36,926 bases of DNA. Origin: Comamonadaceae bacterium. Its GTDB lineage: Bacteria; Pseudomonadota; Gammaproteobacteria; Burkholderiales; Burkholderiaceae_C. Location of the stretch: positions 1 to 36,926 of the forward strand of contig JAUMYU010000018.1 in the NCBI GenBank assembly GCA_030528485.1, read 5' to 3'. How positions within the stretch are numbered: position 1 is the first letter of the stretch; every line of letters starts with the position of its first letter. Position numbers and translations under genes: made by a program. Under the pieces are notes generated by a model. That model had not been told where the DNA came from. It searched no databases and was given only the letters and a program-made list of their open reading frames with translations. This document shows, piece by piece, positions 24,587-32,881 of the stretch.

Positions 24587-24592
24587 TATAAT
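24587..24592 (+). promoter_or_regulatory. Candidate bfd promoter (TATAAT) in an AT-rich, possibly Fur-responsive region
   Basis: TATAAT lies 44 bases before the bfd ATG inside an AT-rich stretch (24561-24592) in otherwise GC-rich DNA. The segment GAATAAGAAAAATTCGTATT loosely resembles a Fur box, and bfd genes are commonly iron-repressed, but the match is too poor to call a Fur site. Confidence 0.4.
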
Positions 24593-24636
24593 CGCGCGCC
24601 ATATACATATCAACCAGCCAGCCTAGAGGCCAAGCC

Positions 24637-24861
24637 ATGATCGTCTGTGTCTGCCGCCGAGTTTCCGATCGTGAGATTGCGCGTCATGCACACGCGGGCA
24701 TGAACTTTGATGAAATCCAGTTCGAGCTGGGCGTTGCCACCCAATGCGGGCGCTGCGAGTGCACCGCGCGCGACTTGGTGCAACAGTGCCACGCCAGCCA
24801 GCCCGTGGCGTTGATCGACAACGCCGCCGACTGGAGTCCATCGGCAACGGCCAGGGTGTGA
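24637..24861 (+). CDS. bfd: Bacterioferritin-associated ferredoxin
   Basis: Bfd is a small [2Fe-2S] protein that delivers electrons to bacterioferritin to release stored iron. The 74-residue product has the CxC (Cys4, Cys6) and CxxC (Cys37, Cys40) ligand pattern of Bfd, in MIVCVCRRVSDREI and TQCGRCECTARDL. The last 15 residues are unconserved. The ATG at 24637 matches the family exactly. It is next to tonB-exbB-exbD on the same strand, so the neighbourhood is an iron-acquisition locus likely induced by iron limitation. Confidence 0.93.
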   Translation: MIVCVCRRVSDREIARHAHAGMNFDEIQFELGVATQCGRCECTARDLVQQCHASQPVALIDNAADWSPSATARV

Positions 24862-24946
24862 GCCGCAAGCCCGCTGCCCCGGCAGCCGCGCAGCCGCCCG
24901 CCCGTCGCGCCCGGGGCCAGCCAGCCATTTGCAGAAAGCTCAAGGT

Positions 24947-25021
24947 ATGGAACCCATCGTCTCGCTTGCAGCCAGTCTGGTACTCGTACTGGGGTCGGTG
25001 TGGTGGATTTTGCATAAATAG
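24947..25021 (+). CDS. Possible 24-residue single-span membrane peptide
   Basis: The short frame encodes MEPIVSLAASLVLVLGSVWW then ILHK and a stop. Nearly all of it is one hydrophobic helix with a charged residue at each end, as in many bacterial microproteins. AAGG lies a few bases before the ATG, closer than ideal. It lies between bfd and tonB on the same strand. It does not resemble HemP, the small haem-uptake protein often found in such loci. It could be chance; the rest of the interval 24862-25135 shows no feature beyond a partial palindrome TTCATGATTCATGAG before tonB. Confidence 0.3.
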   Translation: MEPIVSLAASLVLVLGSVWWILHK

Positions 25022-25135
25022 AACCCTCCGGAAACGGCCTTTCTCCCATCCTCGCGCGCTTTCGTCCCTTCCCCTTTTTGCAAATCGCGCCAGCCTGCGC
25101 CCGTGGGCTGGCTGGGTTTGTTCGCTTCATGATTC

Positions 25136-25846
25136 ATGAGCAGTTACACCCTTGAGCCTCCATCCTCCCTGGGCAGCAGCAGCTTGGCTGTGGGCGCGGC
25201 CTTGCTGCTGCATGTGGCTGCCCTGTGGGGCATCCAGCAAGCCGCGCAGCGCGCGCCGCAAAAAGAAGAAGTGGTCGAGCCTGCGGCCATTTTGGTGCAG
25301 TTGGTAGCCGCGCCTGCTCCCGAGCCGATGGCCCCGCCCCCTGCGCCCGAGCCACCGCCGCCCAAACCCAAGCCCAAGCCCAAGCCAGCGGTCAAGCCCG
25401 TCGTCAAACCCACGCCGACGCCCGCGCCCGAGCGCGCGCCGTTGGTGGAGGCCGATCCTGAACCGGCACCGCCGCCGCCTGCTCCCCCGGCCCCTCCTGC
25501 GCCGCCTGCAGCGCCCGTGGCCGCACCCGCGGGCCCGCCAGCGGGCGCGCCTGTAGAGGTGCGCGCCGTGTCGCACAACATCGCTGCCGTCAGTAACGCG
25601 GGCATCACCTACCCCGCGCAAAGCCTGCGCTTGCGTGAAGAAGGCATCGTGCGCGTGCGCGTGCTCATTGGCGCCAATGGCCGCGCCAAAGAGGCCACCA
25701 TCGCCCAGTCCAGCGGCTCCAGCCGTCTGGACAACGCCGCCATCGAGGGCATTTTGCGCAACGGCCGCTTCATGCCCACCAAGCGCAACGGCCAGCCGGT
25801 GGACGATTGGTACATCCTGCCCGTGAATTTCAAACTGCCCCGCTAA
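25136..25846 (+). CDS. tonB: Energy transducer TonB
   Basis: TonB transmits proton-motive energy from ExbB-ExbD to outer-membrane siderophore and haem receptors. The 236-residue protein has an N-terminal membrane anchor (about residues 15-35), a Pro-rich spacer of about 90 residues with PKPKPKPKP and EPAPPPPAPP runs that spans the periplasm, and a C-terminal TonB domain (ITYPAQSLRLREEGIVRVRVLIG, SSGSSRLDNAAIEGI, W and PVNFKL at the end). exbB follows after 38 bases and exbD after that. The start ATG at 25136 lacks a strong ribosome site. Confidence 0.95.
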   Translation: MSSYTLEPPSSLGSSSLAVGAALLLHVAALWGIQQAAQRAPQKEEVVEPAAILVQLVAAPAPEPMAPPPAPEPPPPKPKPKPKPAVKPVVKPTPTPAPERAPLVEADPEPAPPPPAPPAPPAPPAAPVAAPAGPPAGAPVEVRAVSHNIAAVSNAGITYPAQSLRLREEGIVRVRVLIGANGRAKEATIAQSSGSSRLDNAAIEGILRNGRFMPTKRNGQPVDDWYILPVNFKLPR

Positions 25847-25884
25847 TTCTTTTTTTCATTTCGCCCCTAGGAGCTTTACTCACC

Positions 25885-26595
25885 ATGCACTCCGGTTTCA
25901 ATCTGATGCACGCCTGGCAACAGGCCGATAGCGTAGGCCGCAGCGTTGCGGTCATCTTGCTGCTGATGTCCGTTGCCACCTGGATCGTCATCCTGATCAA
26001 AGGCCTGAACCTGATGCGCTACAAAGGCATGGTCAAAGCCAGCAAGGACTTTTGGCACTCCGAAGACCTGGCCGCAGGCATCCAGCGCCTGGGCAACCGC
26101 GCCGACAACCCCTTTTTGCGCCTGACGCTGGAAGGGCGCGACGCCGTCAACCACCACCGCCAGACGCAGGCGCACCTGCACGACACGCTGGATATCAGCG
26201 ACTGGATCACCCGTAACCTGCGCTACACCATCGAGGGCTTTACCGCGCGGCTGCAATCGGGCCTGTCCATCCTGGCTACCGTCGGCTCCATCGCCCCTTT
26301 CGTGGGCCTGTTCGGCACCGTCTGGGGCATCATCAACGCGCTGATGGCCATCAGCGCCGAAGGCCAGGCCACCATGGCCACCGTGGCCGGCCCCATTGGC
26401 GAAGCGCTGGTGATGACTGCCGCTGGCCTGGCTGTGGCCATCCCCGCCGTCATTGGCTACAACGCGCTGGTGCGCGGCAATAAATCGCTGCTGCTGCAAG
26501 TGAGCGCCTTTGCCCACGACCTGCACGCCTACTACGTCACCGGCGCGCGCGTGACGCACGGCGAAGGCAAGGTGCTGCAACTGAAAAGGGGTTGA
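25885..26595 (+). CDS. exbB: TonB-system proton channel subunit ExbB
   Basis: ExbB forms the inner-membrane pentamer that, with ExbD, couples proton flow to TonB. The 236-residue protein has three membrane helices: near the start (SVAVILLLMSVATWIVILI), and two later ones around SGLSILATVGSIAPFVGLFGTVWGIINAL and ALVMTAAGLAVAIPAVIGYNAL, the MotA/TolQ/ExbB core with the APFVGLFGTVWGI signature. A GGAG sits 11 bases before the ATG. Spacing to exbD is 5 bases, so the three genes form an operon. Confidence 0.95.
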   Translation: MHSGFNLMHAWQQADSVGRSVAVILLLMSVATWIVILIKGLNLMRYKGMVKASKDFWHSEDLAAGIQRLGNRADNPFLRLTLEGRDAVNHHRQTQAHLHDTLDISDWITRNLRYTIEGFTARLQSGLSILATVGSIAPFVGLFGTVWGIINALMAISAEGQATMATVAGPIGEALVMTAAGLAVAIPAVIGYNALVRGNKSLLLQVSAFAHDLHAYYVTGARVTHGEGKVLQLKRG

Positions 26596-26600
26596 GCGCC

Positions 26601-27074
26601 ATGGCCTTTTCCAACCTGGAGGACAGCGCCGGCGACGTGATGAGCGAGATCAACATGGTGCCGCTGATCGACATCATGCTGGTGCTGCTCATCATCTTCA
26701 TCATCACCGTGCCTGCCATCAACGAAACCATCAAGGTCAACCTGCCCGAGGCCGCCTCGCAGGAAAAAGAGGAGGAGCCCGACAAGCCGGTGAACCTGAG
26801 CATCGACCTTCAAGGCGTGTTCTACATCGACAAAACCCCGCTTACGGACGACCAGCTCAAAGCCCGCCTGGCCGAAGAAGCCAGGAAAGAGCCAGCTCCT
26901 GCGCTCTACATCAACGGCGACAAGGACGTGAACTACGGCCGCATCATCAACGCCATGGACTTGGCGCGCCAAGCCGGGCTGAGCAAAATCGGCTTCGTGA
27001 CCGACCCCAATGGCGAAGCAGGCACCGTCAACCCCGGTGAAGACAAGCCCGCCGAGGCTGCGGCAGGCGGCTGA
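26601..27074 (+). CDS. exbD: TonB-system subunit ExbD
   Basis: ExbD has one membrane helix carrying the proton-relay aspartate, here in NMVPLIDIMLVLLIIFIITVP (Asp24), and a periplasmic domain. The 157-residue protein shows the ExbD/TolR pattern: short cytoplasmic start ending in MSEIN, the helix, a charged linker (EKEEEPDKPV), then LSIDLQGVFYIDKTPL and YGRIINAMDLARQAGLSKIGFVT. About 15 extra Ala/Glu-rich residues end the protein. Family I copy H and a bidirectional terminator lie just downstream. Confidence 0.95.
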   Translation: MAFSNLEDSAGDVMSEINMVPLIDIMLVLLIIFIITVPAINETIKVNLPEAASQEKEEEPDKPVNLSIDLQGVFYIDKTPLTDDQLKARLAEEARKEPAPALYINGDKDVNYGRIINAMDLARQAGLSKIGFVTDPNGEAGTVNPGEDKPAEAAAGG

Positions 27075-27086
27075 GGGTTTTTGCTG

Positions 27087-27167
27087 AAAATGCATATCAA
27101 AGGAAAATAGATGTATTGACCATCATGCCAAAACAAGGCAATTTATTTTCCTTTTGATTGATAAAAA
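27087..27167 (+). repeat. Family I AT-rich palindromic repeat, copy H
   Basis: Left arm ATCAAAGGAAAAT, core TCATGCCAAAACAAGG, right arm TTTTCCTTTTGATTGATAAA. It starts 13 bases after the exbD stop in the same direction and runs directly into the GC-rich terminator at 27167. Confidence 0.8.
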
Positions 27168-27189
27168 CGGGGCCTGCCAGCCCCGTTTT
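27163..27189 (+). terminator. Bidirectional intrinsic terminator after exbD
   Basis: ACGGGGC and GCCCCGT form a 7-bp stem with loop CTGCCA, preceded by AAAAA and followed by TTTT. It can terminate exbD on the plus strand and, in reverse, the minus-strand gene ending at 27280. Its A-run is the last part of family I copy H. Confidence 0.8.
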
Positions 27190-27279
27190 GTCGTGATGGC
27201 GTCTGGCCATCTGCTCATCTGGCCGTTGGGCGATGCCGTGCGCCGCTACCTGTTCCTTCAGCGACAGCCCGCTCCGCAT

Positions 27280-28014
27280 TCACGGCGCAGGCGCCATGCC
27301 CTCGCGCTGCTTGAGCGCCGCCGTTTGCGGCCCGGCCATGAACGCCAGCAGCCGCTCGGCCTGCTCGGTCTGGGCGCAGGCTTGACCAATCGCGCCGGAA
27401 AACACCGTGCGAATCGCCACGCTCTCGGGCAACAGCCCCAGCAGCGTGATGCCGGGCACATGGATCAGCTCGCTGAGCTGCTGAAACCCCAGCGCCACCT
27501 TCCCCTGCGCCACCAGCTCGCCCACCGGCACGCCCGGCGGGGCCTGCACCGTTTTGGCCGCCACGGCCCCGCTCACCCCCCAATGCGCAAACAGCGCCTG
27601 CAAAGCCACGCCGCTGGGGCCGGTGGAATAGCCGATGGAGGGCGCGGCCGCAATCGCCTGGCGCAAGTGCTGCTCGTCGCCTATCTCCACCGCCGCAGCG
27701 CCCTGGGGCACGGCAGCGGCCACCAGCGAAAGCGCCAGCGCCCGCTGGCTGCCCGGGCGCAACCAGCCGCCTTGGCCGAGCCTGTTCAGCGCATCGTCGG
27801 CCAGAAAAACCAGGTCAAAAGCCTCGCCCGCCTGCACGCGCCGGGCGGCATCGACGCCGCCGACCGATTCGATCTGCACCGGCGCGCCGCCCTGGGCATG
27901 CCAAAGCGCCAGCATTTCGCCCAGCAGGCGCTTGGTGGCCATGGAGGAAATGGCGCGCAGGGGCGCTGGCGCGGCGGCGCTGGCAGAGCAAGTGGCGGAG
28001 GAGGTGGCGTGCAT
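27280..28014 (-). CDS. Signal-less periplasmic-binding-protein homologue (ModA-like)
   Basis: The 244-residue protein resembles a type 2 periplasmic-binding fold of the molybdate-binding (ModA) superfamily: LRAISSMATKRLLGEMLALW, VQIESVGGVDAARRVQAGEAFDLVFLADDAL, APSIGYSTGPSGVALQALFAHWG and KVALGFQQLSELIHVPGI. Unlike true transport proteins it has no signal peptide, so it should remain in the cytoplasm. The same family, also without a signal, is found beside aromatic-acid catabolic genes in other betaproteobacteria, from memory. A ligand sensor or substrate-binding helper is possible; the function is unknown. It follows the aldehyde dehydrogenase gene by 17 bases on the same strand, so the two are likely co-transcribed. 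Confidence 0.75.
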   Translation of the reverse strand: MHATSSATCSASAAAPAPLRAISSMATKRLLGEMLALWHAQGGAPVQIESVGGVDAARRVQAGEAFDLVFLADDALNRLGQGGWLRPGSQRALALSLVAAAVPQGAAAVEIGDEQHLRQAIAAAPSIGYSTGPSGVALQALFAHWGVSGAVAAKTVQAPPGVPVGELVAQGKVALGFQQLSELIHVPGITLLGLLPESVAIRTVFSGAIGQACAQTEQAERLLAFMAGPQTAALKQREGMAPAP

Positions 28015-28031
28015 GCGGATCAAAATGGGGC

Positions 28032-29492
28032 TTAAAAGGGATAGTGGCGCGGCGAGGTCTGCATCGTGACCCAGCGCAGCTCGGTAAAGGCTTCGATGCC
28101 TGCGCGGCCGCCAAAGCGGCCAAAGCCCGATTCTTTCACGCCGCCAAAGGGCATTTGCGCCTCGTCGTGCACGGTGGGGCCGTTGATGTGGCAAATGCCC
28201 GATTCGATGCGGCGCGCCACAGCCCAGGCTTTGCCCAGATCGCGGCTGAACACGGCGGACGAGAGGCCATAGGCGTTGTCGTTGGCGCAGGCGATGGCTG
28301 CCTCGGTATCGGCCACGCGCACGATGGGTTTGACCGGGCCGAAGGATTCTTCGCGGTAAATCGCCATCTCGGCGGTGACGTGATCCAGCACCGTGGCAGG
28401 CATCAGGGTGGAGTCGGCCTTGCCGCCGCACAGCAGCTTGGCGCCTTTGGCCAGCGCATCGTCGATCAGGCGGTTGCAGCGATCGACGGTGGTCATATCC
28501 ACCACCGAGCCGAGCACGGCAGGCCCTTGGCGCGGATCGGCCAGCGGCAGGGCCTGGGCGCGCGCGGCGAATTTCTGCGCAAACGCATCGGCAATCTTTT
28601 CATCCACCACGATGCGCTCGGTGGACATGCAAATCTGCCCCGAGTTGGCAAATGCGCCAAAGATGGCCGCATCCACGGCGGCGTCCACATCGGCATCGTC
28701 GAGCACCAGCAGCGGCGCTTTGCCGCCCAGCTCCAGCACGCTGGGCTTGAGGTATTGCGCGCACAGGCTGGCGATGACCTTGCCCACGCGCGTGGAGCCG
28801 GTGAAGTTGACGCGGCGCACAGCGGGGTGGGCAATCATGGCCTCGACCACCGAGGGCGCGTCCTCAGGGCGGTTGGTGACGAAATTGACCACGCCCGGCG
28901 GCAAGCCCGCTTCGGCCAGGCAATCGACGATCAGGCCATGCGTGCGCGGGCACAGTTCCGAGCCTTTGAGCACCACGGTGTTGCCGCAAGCCAGCGGCAC
29001 GGCGATGGCGCGCACGCCCAGGATGACCGGGGCATTCCACGGCGCCATGCCCAGCACCACGCCAGCGGGCTGGCGCACCGCCATCGCCAGGCTGCCGGGC
29101 ACATCCGAGGGGATGAGATCGCCGTTGATTTGCGTGGTCAGCGCCGCTGCCTCTTGCAGCATGCCAGCGGCCAAATGCACGTTAAAGCCTGCCCACAGCG
29201 CCGATGCGCCCGTCTCGGCAGCCATCGCCTGGGCAAACGCTTGCTCTTTGGACTCCAGCACTTGCGCGGCCTTGAGCAAATAAGCGCGCCGCGCACTCGG
29301 CCCCAGGGCGGCCCAGGCAGGGAAAGCCTCTTGCGCCGCGGCCACCGCCGCCACGGCGTCCGCCGCAGTCGCCGCTGGCGCCACTGTCGCCACGCTGCCA
29401 TCGAGCGGATTGCGCCGCTCAAAGCTGGCGTCGCCCTGGGCCTGGCGGCGCTGGCCGCCGATCAAAAGGGAAATGGAAGAAGTCGTCGTCAT
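28032..29492 (-). CDS. vdh: Aldehyde dehydrogenase, vanillin dehydrogenase-like
   Basis: The 486-residue protein is an NAD(P)-dependent aldehyde dehydrogenase with the general base Glu254 in LELGGKAP and the nucleophile Cys288 in FANSGQICMS. Its divergent neighbour encodes Ech, which yields vanillin or 4-hydroxybenzaldehyde, so this enzyme probably oxidises that aldehyde to vanillate or 4-hydroxybenzoate (vanillin/salicylaldehyde dehydrogenase branch). That specificity is inferred from context and general similarity. The ATG at 29492 has an AGGAG ribosome site about ten bases upstream; the in-frame upstream part is unconserved. The divergent promoter region with ech is 29493-29701. Confidence 0.85.
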   Translation of the reverse strand: MTTTSSISLLIGGQRRQAQGDASFERRNPLDGSVATVAPAATAADAVAAVAAAQEAFPAWAALGPSARRAYLLKAAQVLESKEQAFAQAMAAETGASALWAGFNVHLAAGMLQEAAALTTQINGDLIPSDVPGSLAMAVRQPAGVVLGMAPWNAPVILGVRAIAVPLACGNTVVLKGSELCPRTHGLIVDCLAEAGLPPGVVNFVTNRPEDAPSVVEAMIAHPAVRRVNFTGSTRVGKVIASLCAQYLKPSVLELGGKAPLLVLDDADVDAAVDAAIFGAFANSGQICMSTERIVVDEKIADAFAQKFAARAQALPLADPRQGPAVLGSVVDMTTVDRCNRLIDDALAKGAKLLCGGKADSTLMPATVLDHVTAEMAIYREESFGPVKPIVRVADTEAAIACANDNAYGLSSAVFSRDLGKAWAVARRIESGICHINGPTVHDEAQMPFGGVKESGFGRFGGRAGIEAFTELRWVTMQTSPRHYPF

Positions 29493-29523
29493 AGGTGGTG
29501 TGCTCCTGTGTTCCAAGAAGGTT

Positions 29524-29545
29524 GCGCAAAGTGCATTACGCGCTC
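29524..29545. promoter_or_regulatory. Conserved motif in the vdh/ech divergent region
   Basis: GCGCAAAGTGCATTACGCGC repeats the first part of the motif at 53-73 with only two changes, but the TAGnAT -10 part is absent (CCAAAC). It could be a decayed promoter or a binding site for a regulator shared with the other occurrences. Confidence 0.35.
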
Positions 29546-29601
29546 CAAACCCGAGATTGGATGGGCAAGCCGCGCCGAAGGCAACTAGGGGAAGCCCCAA
29601 C

Positions 29602-29631
29602 TTGTTATGAACCAGAACCTTTAACTAAGAT
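29602..29631 (+). promoter_or_regulatory. Candidate ech promoter (TTGTTA, 18 bases, TAAGAT)
   Basis: TTGTTA (29602-29607) and TAAGAT (29626-29631) are separated by 18 bases. The ech start codon is 70 bases downstream. No clear regulator-binding dyad stands out, and no regulator gene is adjacent. Confidence 0.4.
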
Positions 29632-29701
29632 AAACATTTTGCGAAAGCATCAAAACCCCAAGCCCACGCTTGTCCCATCCCCCTTGCCAGGAGAATCTTT
29701 C

Positions 29702-30544
29702 ATGAGCATCGATCGCACTGAAGAACAAACCGTTGCCTACACCGTTGCCGATGGCATTGCCTGGGTGCGCTTTAACCGCCCTGAAAAACGCAATGCCATG
29801 AGCCCGGCGCTCAACCGCCAAATGATGCGGGTGCTCGATGCGCTGGAGTTCCGTGACGATGTGGGCGTGCTGGTGCTCACCGGCGAAGGCTCGTCCTGGA
29901 CGGCGGGCATGGACTTGAAGGAATACTTCCGCGAAACCGAAGCCCAGGGCCTGGCAGGCACGCGCCAGGCGCAGCGCGAGAGCTATGGCTGGTGGCGCCG
30001 CCTGCGCTGGTACCAAAAGCCCACCATTGCGATGGTCAACGGCTGGTGCTTTGGCGGCGGTTATGGGCCGCTGTTTGCCTGCGATCTGGCCTTTGCCGCT
30101 GAAGAAGCGCGCTTTGGCCTGTCGGAAATCAACTGGGGCATCCTGCCCGGCGGCGGCGCGTCCAAAGTGGCGGTGGAGCTGCTGTCGTTTCGTCGCGCCA
30201 TGTACCACGCGCTCACGGGCGAGAGCGTCGATGGCAAAACGGCGGCCGAGTGGGGCCTGGTCAACGAAGCCTTGCCAGCCCAGCGCCTGCAAGAGCGCGT
30301 GACCGAAGTGGCCAAAGTGCTGCTGCAAAAAAACCCCGTGGCGCTCAAGGCCACCAAGGACGCCATCCGCCGCGTGCGCGAGATGAGCTACGACAACGCC
30401 GAGGACTTCCTGGTGCGCGCCCAGGAAGCGGCCAACAGCTTTGACAACGAGGGCCGCAAAGAGGGCATTCGCCAGTTCATCGACGAGAAAACCTACAAGC
30501 CCGGCCTGGGCGCGTACGACAAATCCAAACAAGGCCAGGCTTGA
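29702..30544 (+). CDS. ech: p-Hydroxycinnamoyl-CoA hydratase/lyase (feruloyl-CoA hydratase/lyase)
   Basis: Ech hydrates feruloyl-, caffeoyl- or coumaroyl-CoA and cleaves the product to an aromatic aldehyde and acetyl-CoA. The 280-residue protein matches HCHL closely: NRPEKRNAMSPALNR, WTAGMDLKEYFRE, YQKPTIAMVNGWCFGGGYGPL, ACDLAFAAEEARFGLSEINWGILPGG and the C-terminal DEKTYKPGLGAY. These details separate it from ordinary enoyl-CoA hydratases. An AGGAG ribosome site precedes the ATG. The downstream acyl-CoA ligase and the divergent aldehyde dehydrogenase complete a CoA-dependent, non-beta-oxidative ferulate pathway. Confidence 0.95.
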   Translation: MSIDRTEEQTVAYTVADGIAWVRFNRPEKRNAMSPALNRQMMRVLDALEFRDDVGVLVLTGEGSSWTAGMDLKEYFRETEAQGLAGTRQAQRESYGWWRRLRWYQKPTIAMVNGWCFGGGYGPLFACDLAFAAEEARFGLSEINWGILPGGGASKVAVELLSFRRAMYHALTGESVDGKTAAEWGLVNEALPAQRLQERVTEVAKVLLQKNPVALKATKDAIRRVREMSYDNAEDFLVRAQEAANSFDNEGRKEGIRQFIDEKTYKPGLGAYDKSKQGQA

Positions 30545-30569
30545 GCGCCAACGCACCAGGAGACAGCCC

Positions 30570-32756
30570 ATGACCGCCCTGCCCGAAACCGCCCCCGCCC
30601 CGCTCACAGGCGACATTGCCCGCCTGCTGCGCCCCCGCTCCGTTGCCATCGTTGGCGCATCGGCCACGCCTGGCGCGCTGGGCGCGTCGCTGCTGGATAA
30701 CCTTGAGCGCAATGGCTTTGCGGGCGAGATCCACCTCATCAACCCCAAGCGCGCCGAGATTGGCGGCCGCCCCTGCCTGGCCTCGGTCGAGCAGCTCCCG
30801 CCGGGGGTGGATGTGGCTGTGCTCGCCATCCCGCAACCGGCTGTGCTGGAAACGGTGCGCGCCCTGGCCGCGCGGCAGGTGGGCGCGGCCATCATCTTCT
30901 CCGCCGGTTTTGCCGAGGCGGGGGAAGAAGGGCTGGCCCAGCAGCGCGAAATCGCCGAGATCGCCCGCCGCGCCGGCATGGTGATCGAAGGCCCCAACTG
31001 CCTGGGCTGCATCAACTACGCCGCGCGCACGCCGCTGACCTTTGTGCAGGTGGACATCGATGTCGCCAGCGCAACTGCCAACGCGCCTGCCAGCGCCAAT
31101 GCCGCGCCCGCACGCGCAGGCATCAGCGTCGTCTCCCAAAGCGGCGCCATGATGACCGTGCTGTGCACCACCCTGGCCAGCCGCAAGCTGCCGCTGCGCT
31201 ACGCCGTCTCCACCGGCAACGAAGCGGCCAGCCATGCGGAGGATTACGTTCACTACCTGCTCGACGACCCCGAAACCCGCGTCATCGCCATGATCGTGGA
31301 GCAATTTCGCCAGCCCGCGCGCATGCTGCAAGCCGTGGCCCGCGCCCGCGCGCAAGGCCAACTCATCGTGCTGCTGCACCCGGGCAAAAGCAGCGCCGCG
31401 CGCGCTTCAGCCGCCACCCACACCGGCGCGATGGCGGGCGACTATGCCCTGATGCGCACCAAAATGCAGCGCGCGGGCGCCGTTTTTGCCGAAACGCTGG
31501 AGGAGCTGGGCGACATCGCCGAAATCGCCGTGCGCTGCCCGCGCCTGCCCGCCCCCGGCGTGGCCGTGCTGGGCGAATCGGGCGCCTTCAAGGCCCTGAC
31601 GCTGGACTGGGCCGAAGAACTCGGCCTGCCCCTGCCTGCCATTGGCGATGCCGACTCACCCGCGCTGCGCCAGGCCCTGCCGCCCTTTGTCGGCGTGAGC
31701 AATCCGCTGGATTTGACGGCCCAGGGCCTGGTCGATCCCGATTTGTACGAGCGCGTGCTGCGCGCCCTGTGTGACGACGCGCGCTTTGACACCATCCTGG
31801 TGGGCCTGATCCAGGGCGATCCCCTCACCTGCGGCATCAAAATGCCCCCCGTGCTGCGCGCCGTGCGCGAAGGCAAGCCCGGCAAACCCATCATCTGCGC
31901 CGGCCTCGACGAAGGCGCGCAAGTGCCCGCCGCCTTTATCGACGACATGCGCGCCCTGGGCATCCCCTACTTCCCCAGCACCGAGCGGGCCTTGCGCGCC
32001 GTGCAACGCCTGTGCGCATTCGCCCAGCGCCAGCCGCAGCCCAGCGCGCTGGCGCCGCAGCCGCTGGCCTTGCCCGCCGGGCGCACCGTCGTGCCCGAGT
32101 ACGAAGCCAAACGCCTGCTGGCCCCGGCCGGCATCCCCTTTGGGCCGGGGCGGCTGGCCACCAGCGCCGATGAAGCCATTGCCATCGCCGCCGAGCTGGG
32201 CTACCCCGTCGCCCTCAAAGCCCAGGCGGCCCGGCTCAGCCACAAAAGCGATGCGGGGGGCGTGCTGCTCAACCTGGGCGACGAGGCCGCCCTGCGCGCC
32301 GCCTGGGCGCAACTGCATGCCAACGTGGCGCAGTACGACGCCAGCCTCCAGCTCGAGGGCGTGCTGGTCGAAGCCATGGGCCAGCGCGGGCTGGAACTCA
32401 TCATCGGCGCGCGCAACGACCCGCAATGGGGCCCGGCCATCCTCATCGGCCTGGGCGGCGTCACCGCCGAAGTCATGCGCGATGTGCGCCTGATCGATGC
32501 CGACCTCTCCCACGCCGATATCCTGGCCGAGATCAACCAGCTCCAGGCCGCCGCCCTGCTGCACGGCTACCGGGGCGCGCCCAGGCTGGATGTGCACGCG
32601 CTGGCCGACGTCGTGCTGCGCCTGGGCCAAATCCTGCGCGGCACGCCTGCCATCCGCGAGATCGACCTCAACCCCGTCGTGCTCTACCCCCAGGGCCAGG
32701 GCGCCATCGCGCTGGACGCCTTGATGCTGCTCGATGACGGCACGCTGAAAGCGTAA
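30570..32756 (+). CDS. NDP-forming acyl-CoA ligase, probable feruloyl-CoA synthetase
   Basis: The 728-residue protein is an ADP/NDP-forming acyl-CoA synthetase: CoA-binding Rossmann domain (LLRPRSVAIVGASATPGALG), succinyl-CoA-ligase-like domains (EGPNCLGCINYA, SVVSQSGAMM, the HTGAMAG segment with the likely phospho-histidine) and an ATP-grasp domain at the end (VPEYEAKRLLAPAGIPFGPG, VALKAQAARLSHKSDAGGV, EIDLNPVVLYP). It is the same family as Sphingobium FerA, a feruloyl-CoA synthetase, so with Ech next door (25 bases) I infer activation of hydroxycinnamates. Most characterised Fcs enzymes are of the unrelated AMP-forming class. Its stop codon overlaps the outer arm of family I copy I. Confidence 0.85.
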   Translation: MTALPETAPAPLTGDIARLLRPRSVAIVGASATPGALGASLLDNLERNGFAGEIHLINPKRAEIGGRPCLASVEQLPPGVDVAVLAIPQPAVLETVRALAARQVGAAIIFSAGFAEAGEEGLAQQREIAEIARRAGMVIEGPNCLGCINYAARTPLTFVQVDIDVASATANAPASANAAPARAGISVVSQSGAMMTVLCTTLASRKLPLRYAVSTGNEAASHAEDYVHYLLDDPETRVIAMIVEQFRQPARMLQAVARARAQGQLIVLLHPGKSSAARASAATHTGAMAGDYALMRTKMQRAGAVFAETLEELGDIAEIAVRCPRLPAPGVAVLGESGAFKALTLDWAEELGLPLPAIGDADSPALRQALPPFVGVSNPLDLTAQGLVDPDLYERVLRALCDDARFDTILVGLIQGDPLTCGIKMPPVLRAVREGKPGKPIICAGLDEGAQVPAAFIDDMRALGIPYFPSTERALRAVQRLCAFAQRQPQPSALAPQPLALPAGRTVVPEYEAKRLLAPAGIPFGPGRLATSADEAIAIAAELGYPVALKAQAARLSHKSDAGGVLLNLGDEAALRAAWAQLHANVAQYDASLQLEGVLVEAMGQRGLELIIGARNDPQWGPAILIGLGGVTAEVMRDVRLIDADLSHADILAEINQLQAAALLHGYRGAPRLDVHALADVVLRLGQILRGTPAIREIDLNPVVLYPQGQGAIALDALMLLDDGTLKA

Positions 32757-32839
32757 AATATTCCAAATCAATAAGAAAACAAATTCATTGCCCAGTATGC
32801 CAAAACAAGGTGATTTTGTTTCCTTTGATTGGTATATTT
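32756..32839 (+). repeat. Family I AT-rich palindromic repeat, copy I
   Basis: The outer ends AAATATTCC and (reverse complement) AAATATACC pair, continuing into ATCAA arms. The core reads GTATGCCAAAACAAGGTGAT and the right arm TTTCCTTTGATTGG. The first base overlaps the TAA of the preceding acyl-CoA ligase gene. It separates that gene from the acyl-CoA dehydrogenase on the same strand. Confidence 0.8.
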
Positions 32840-32881
32840 GGGTATTTTCGGCATTTTTCGGGAAGACATTGAGATTGCCCC

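Noticed and set aside
24561-24592. Fur box before bfd
   Set aside because: The AT-rich segment shows only weak similarity to the 19-bp consensus, so I kept only the promoter call.
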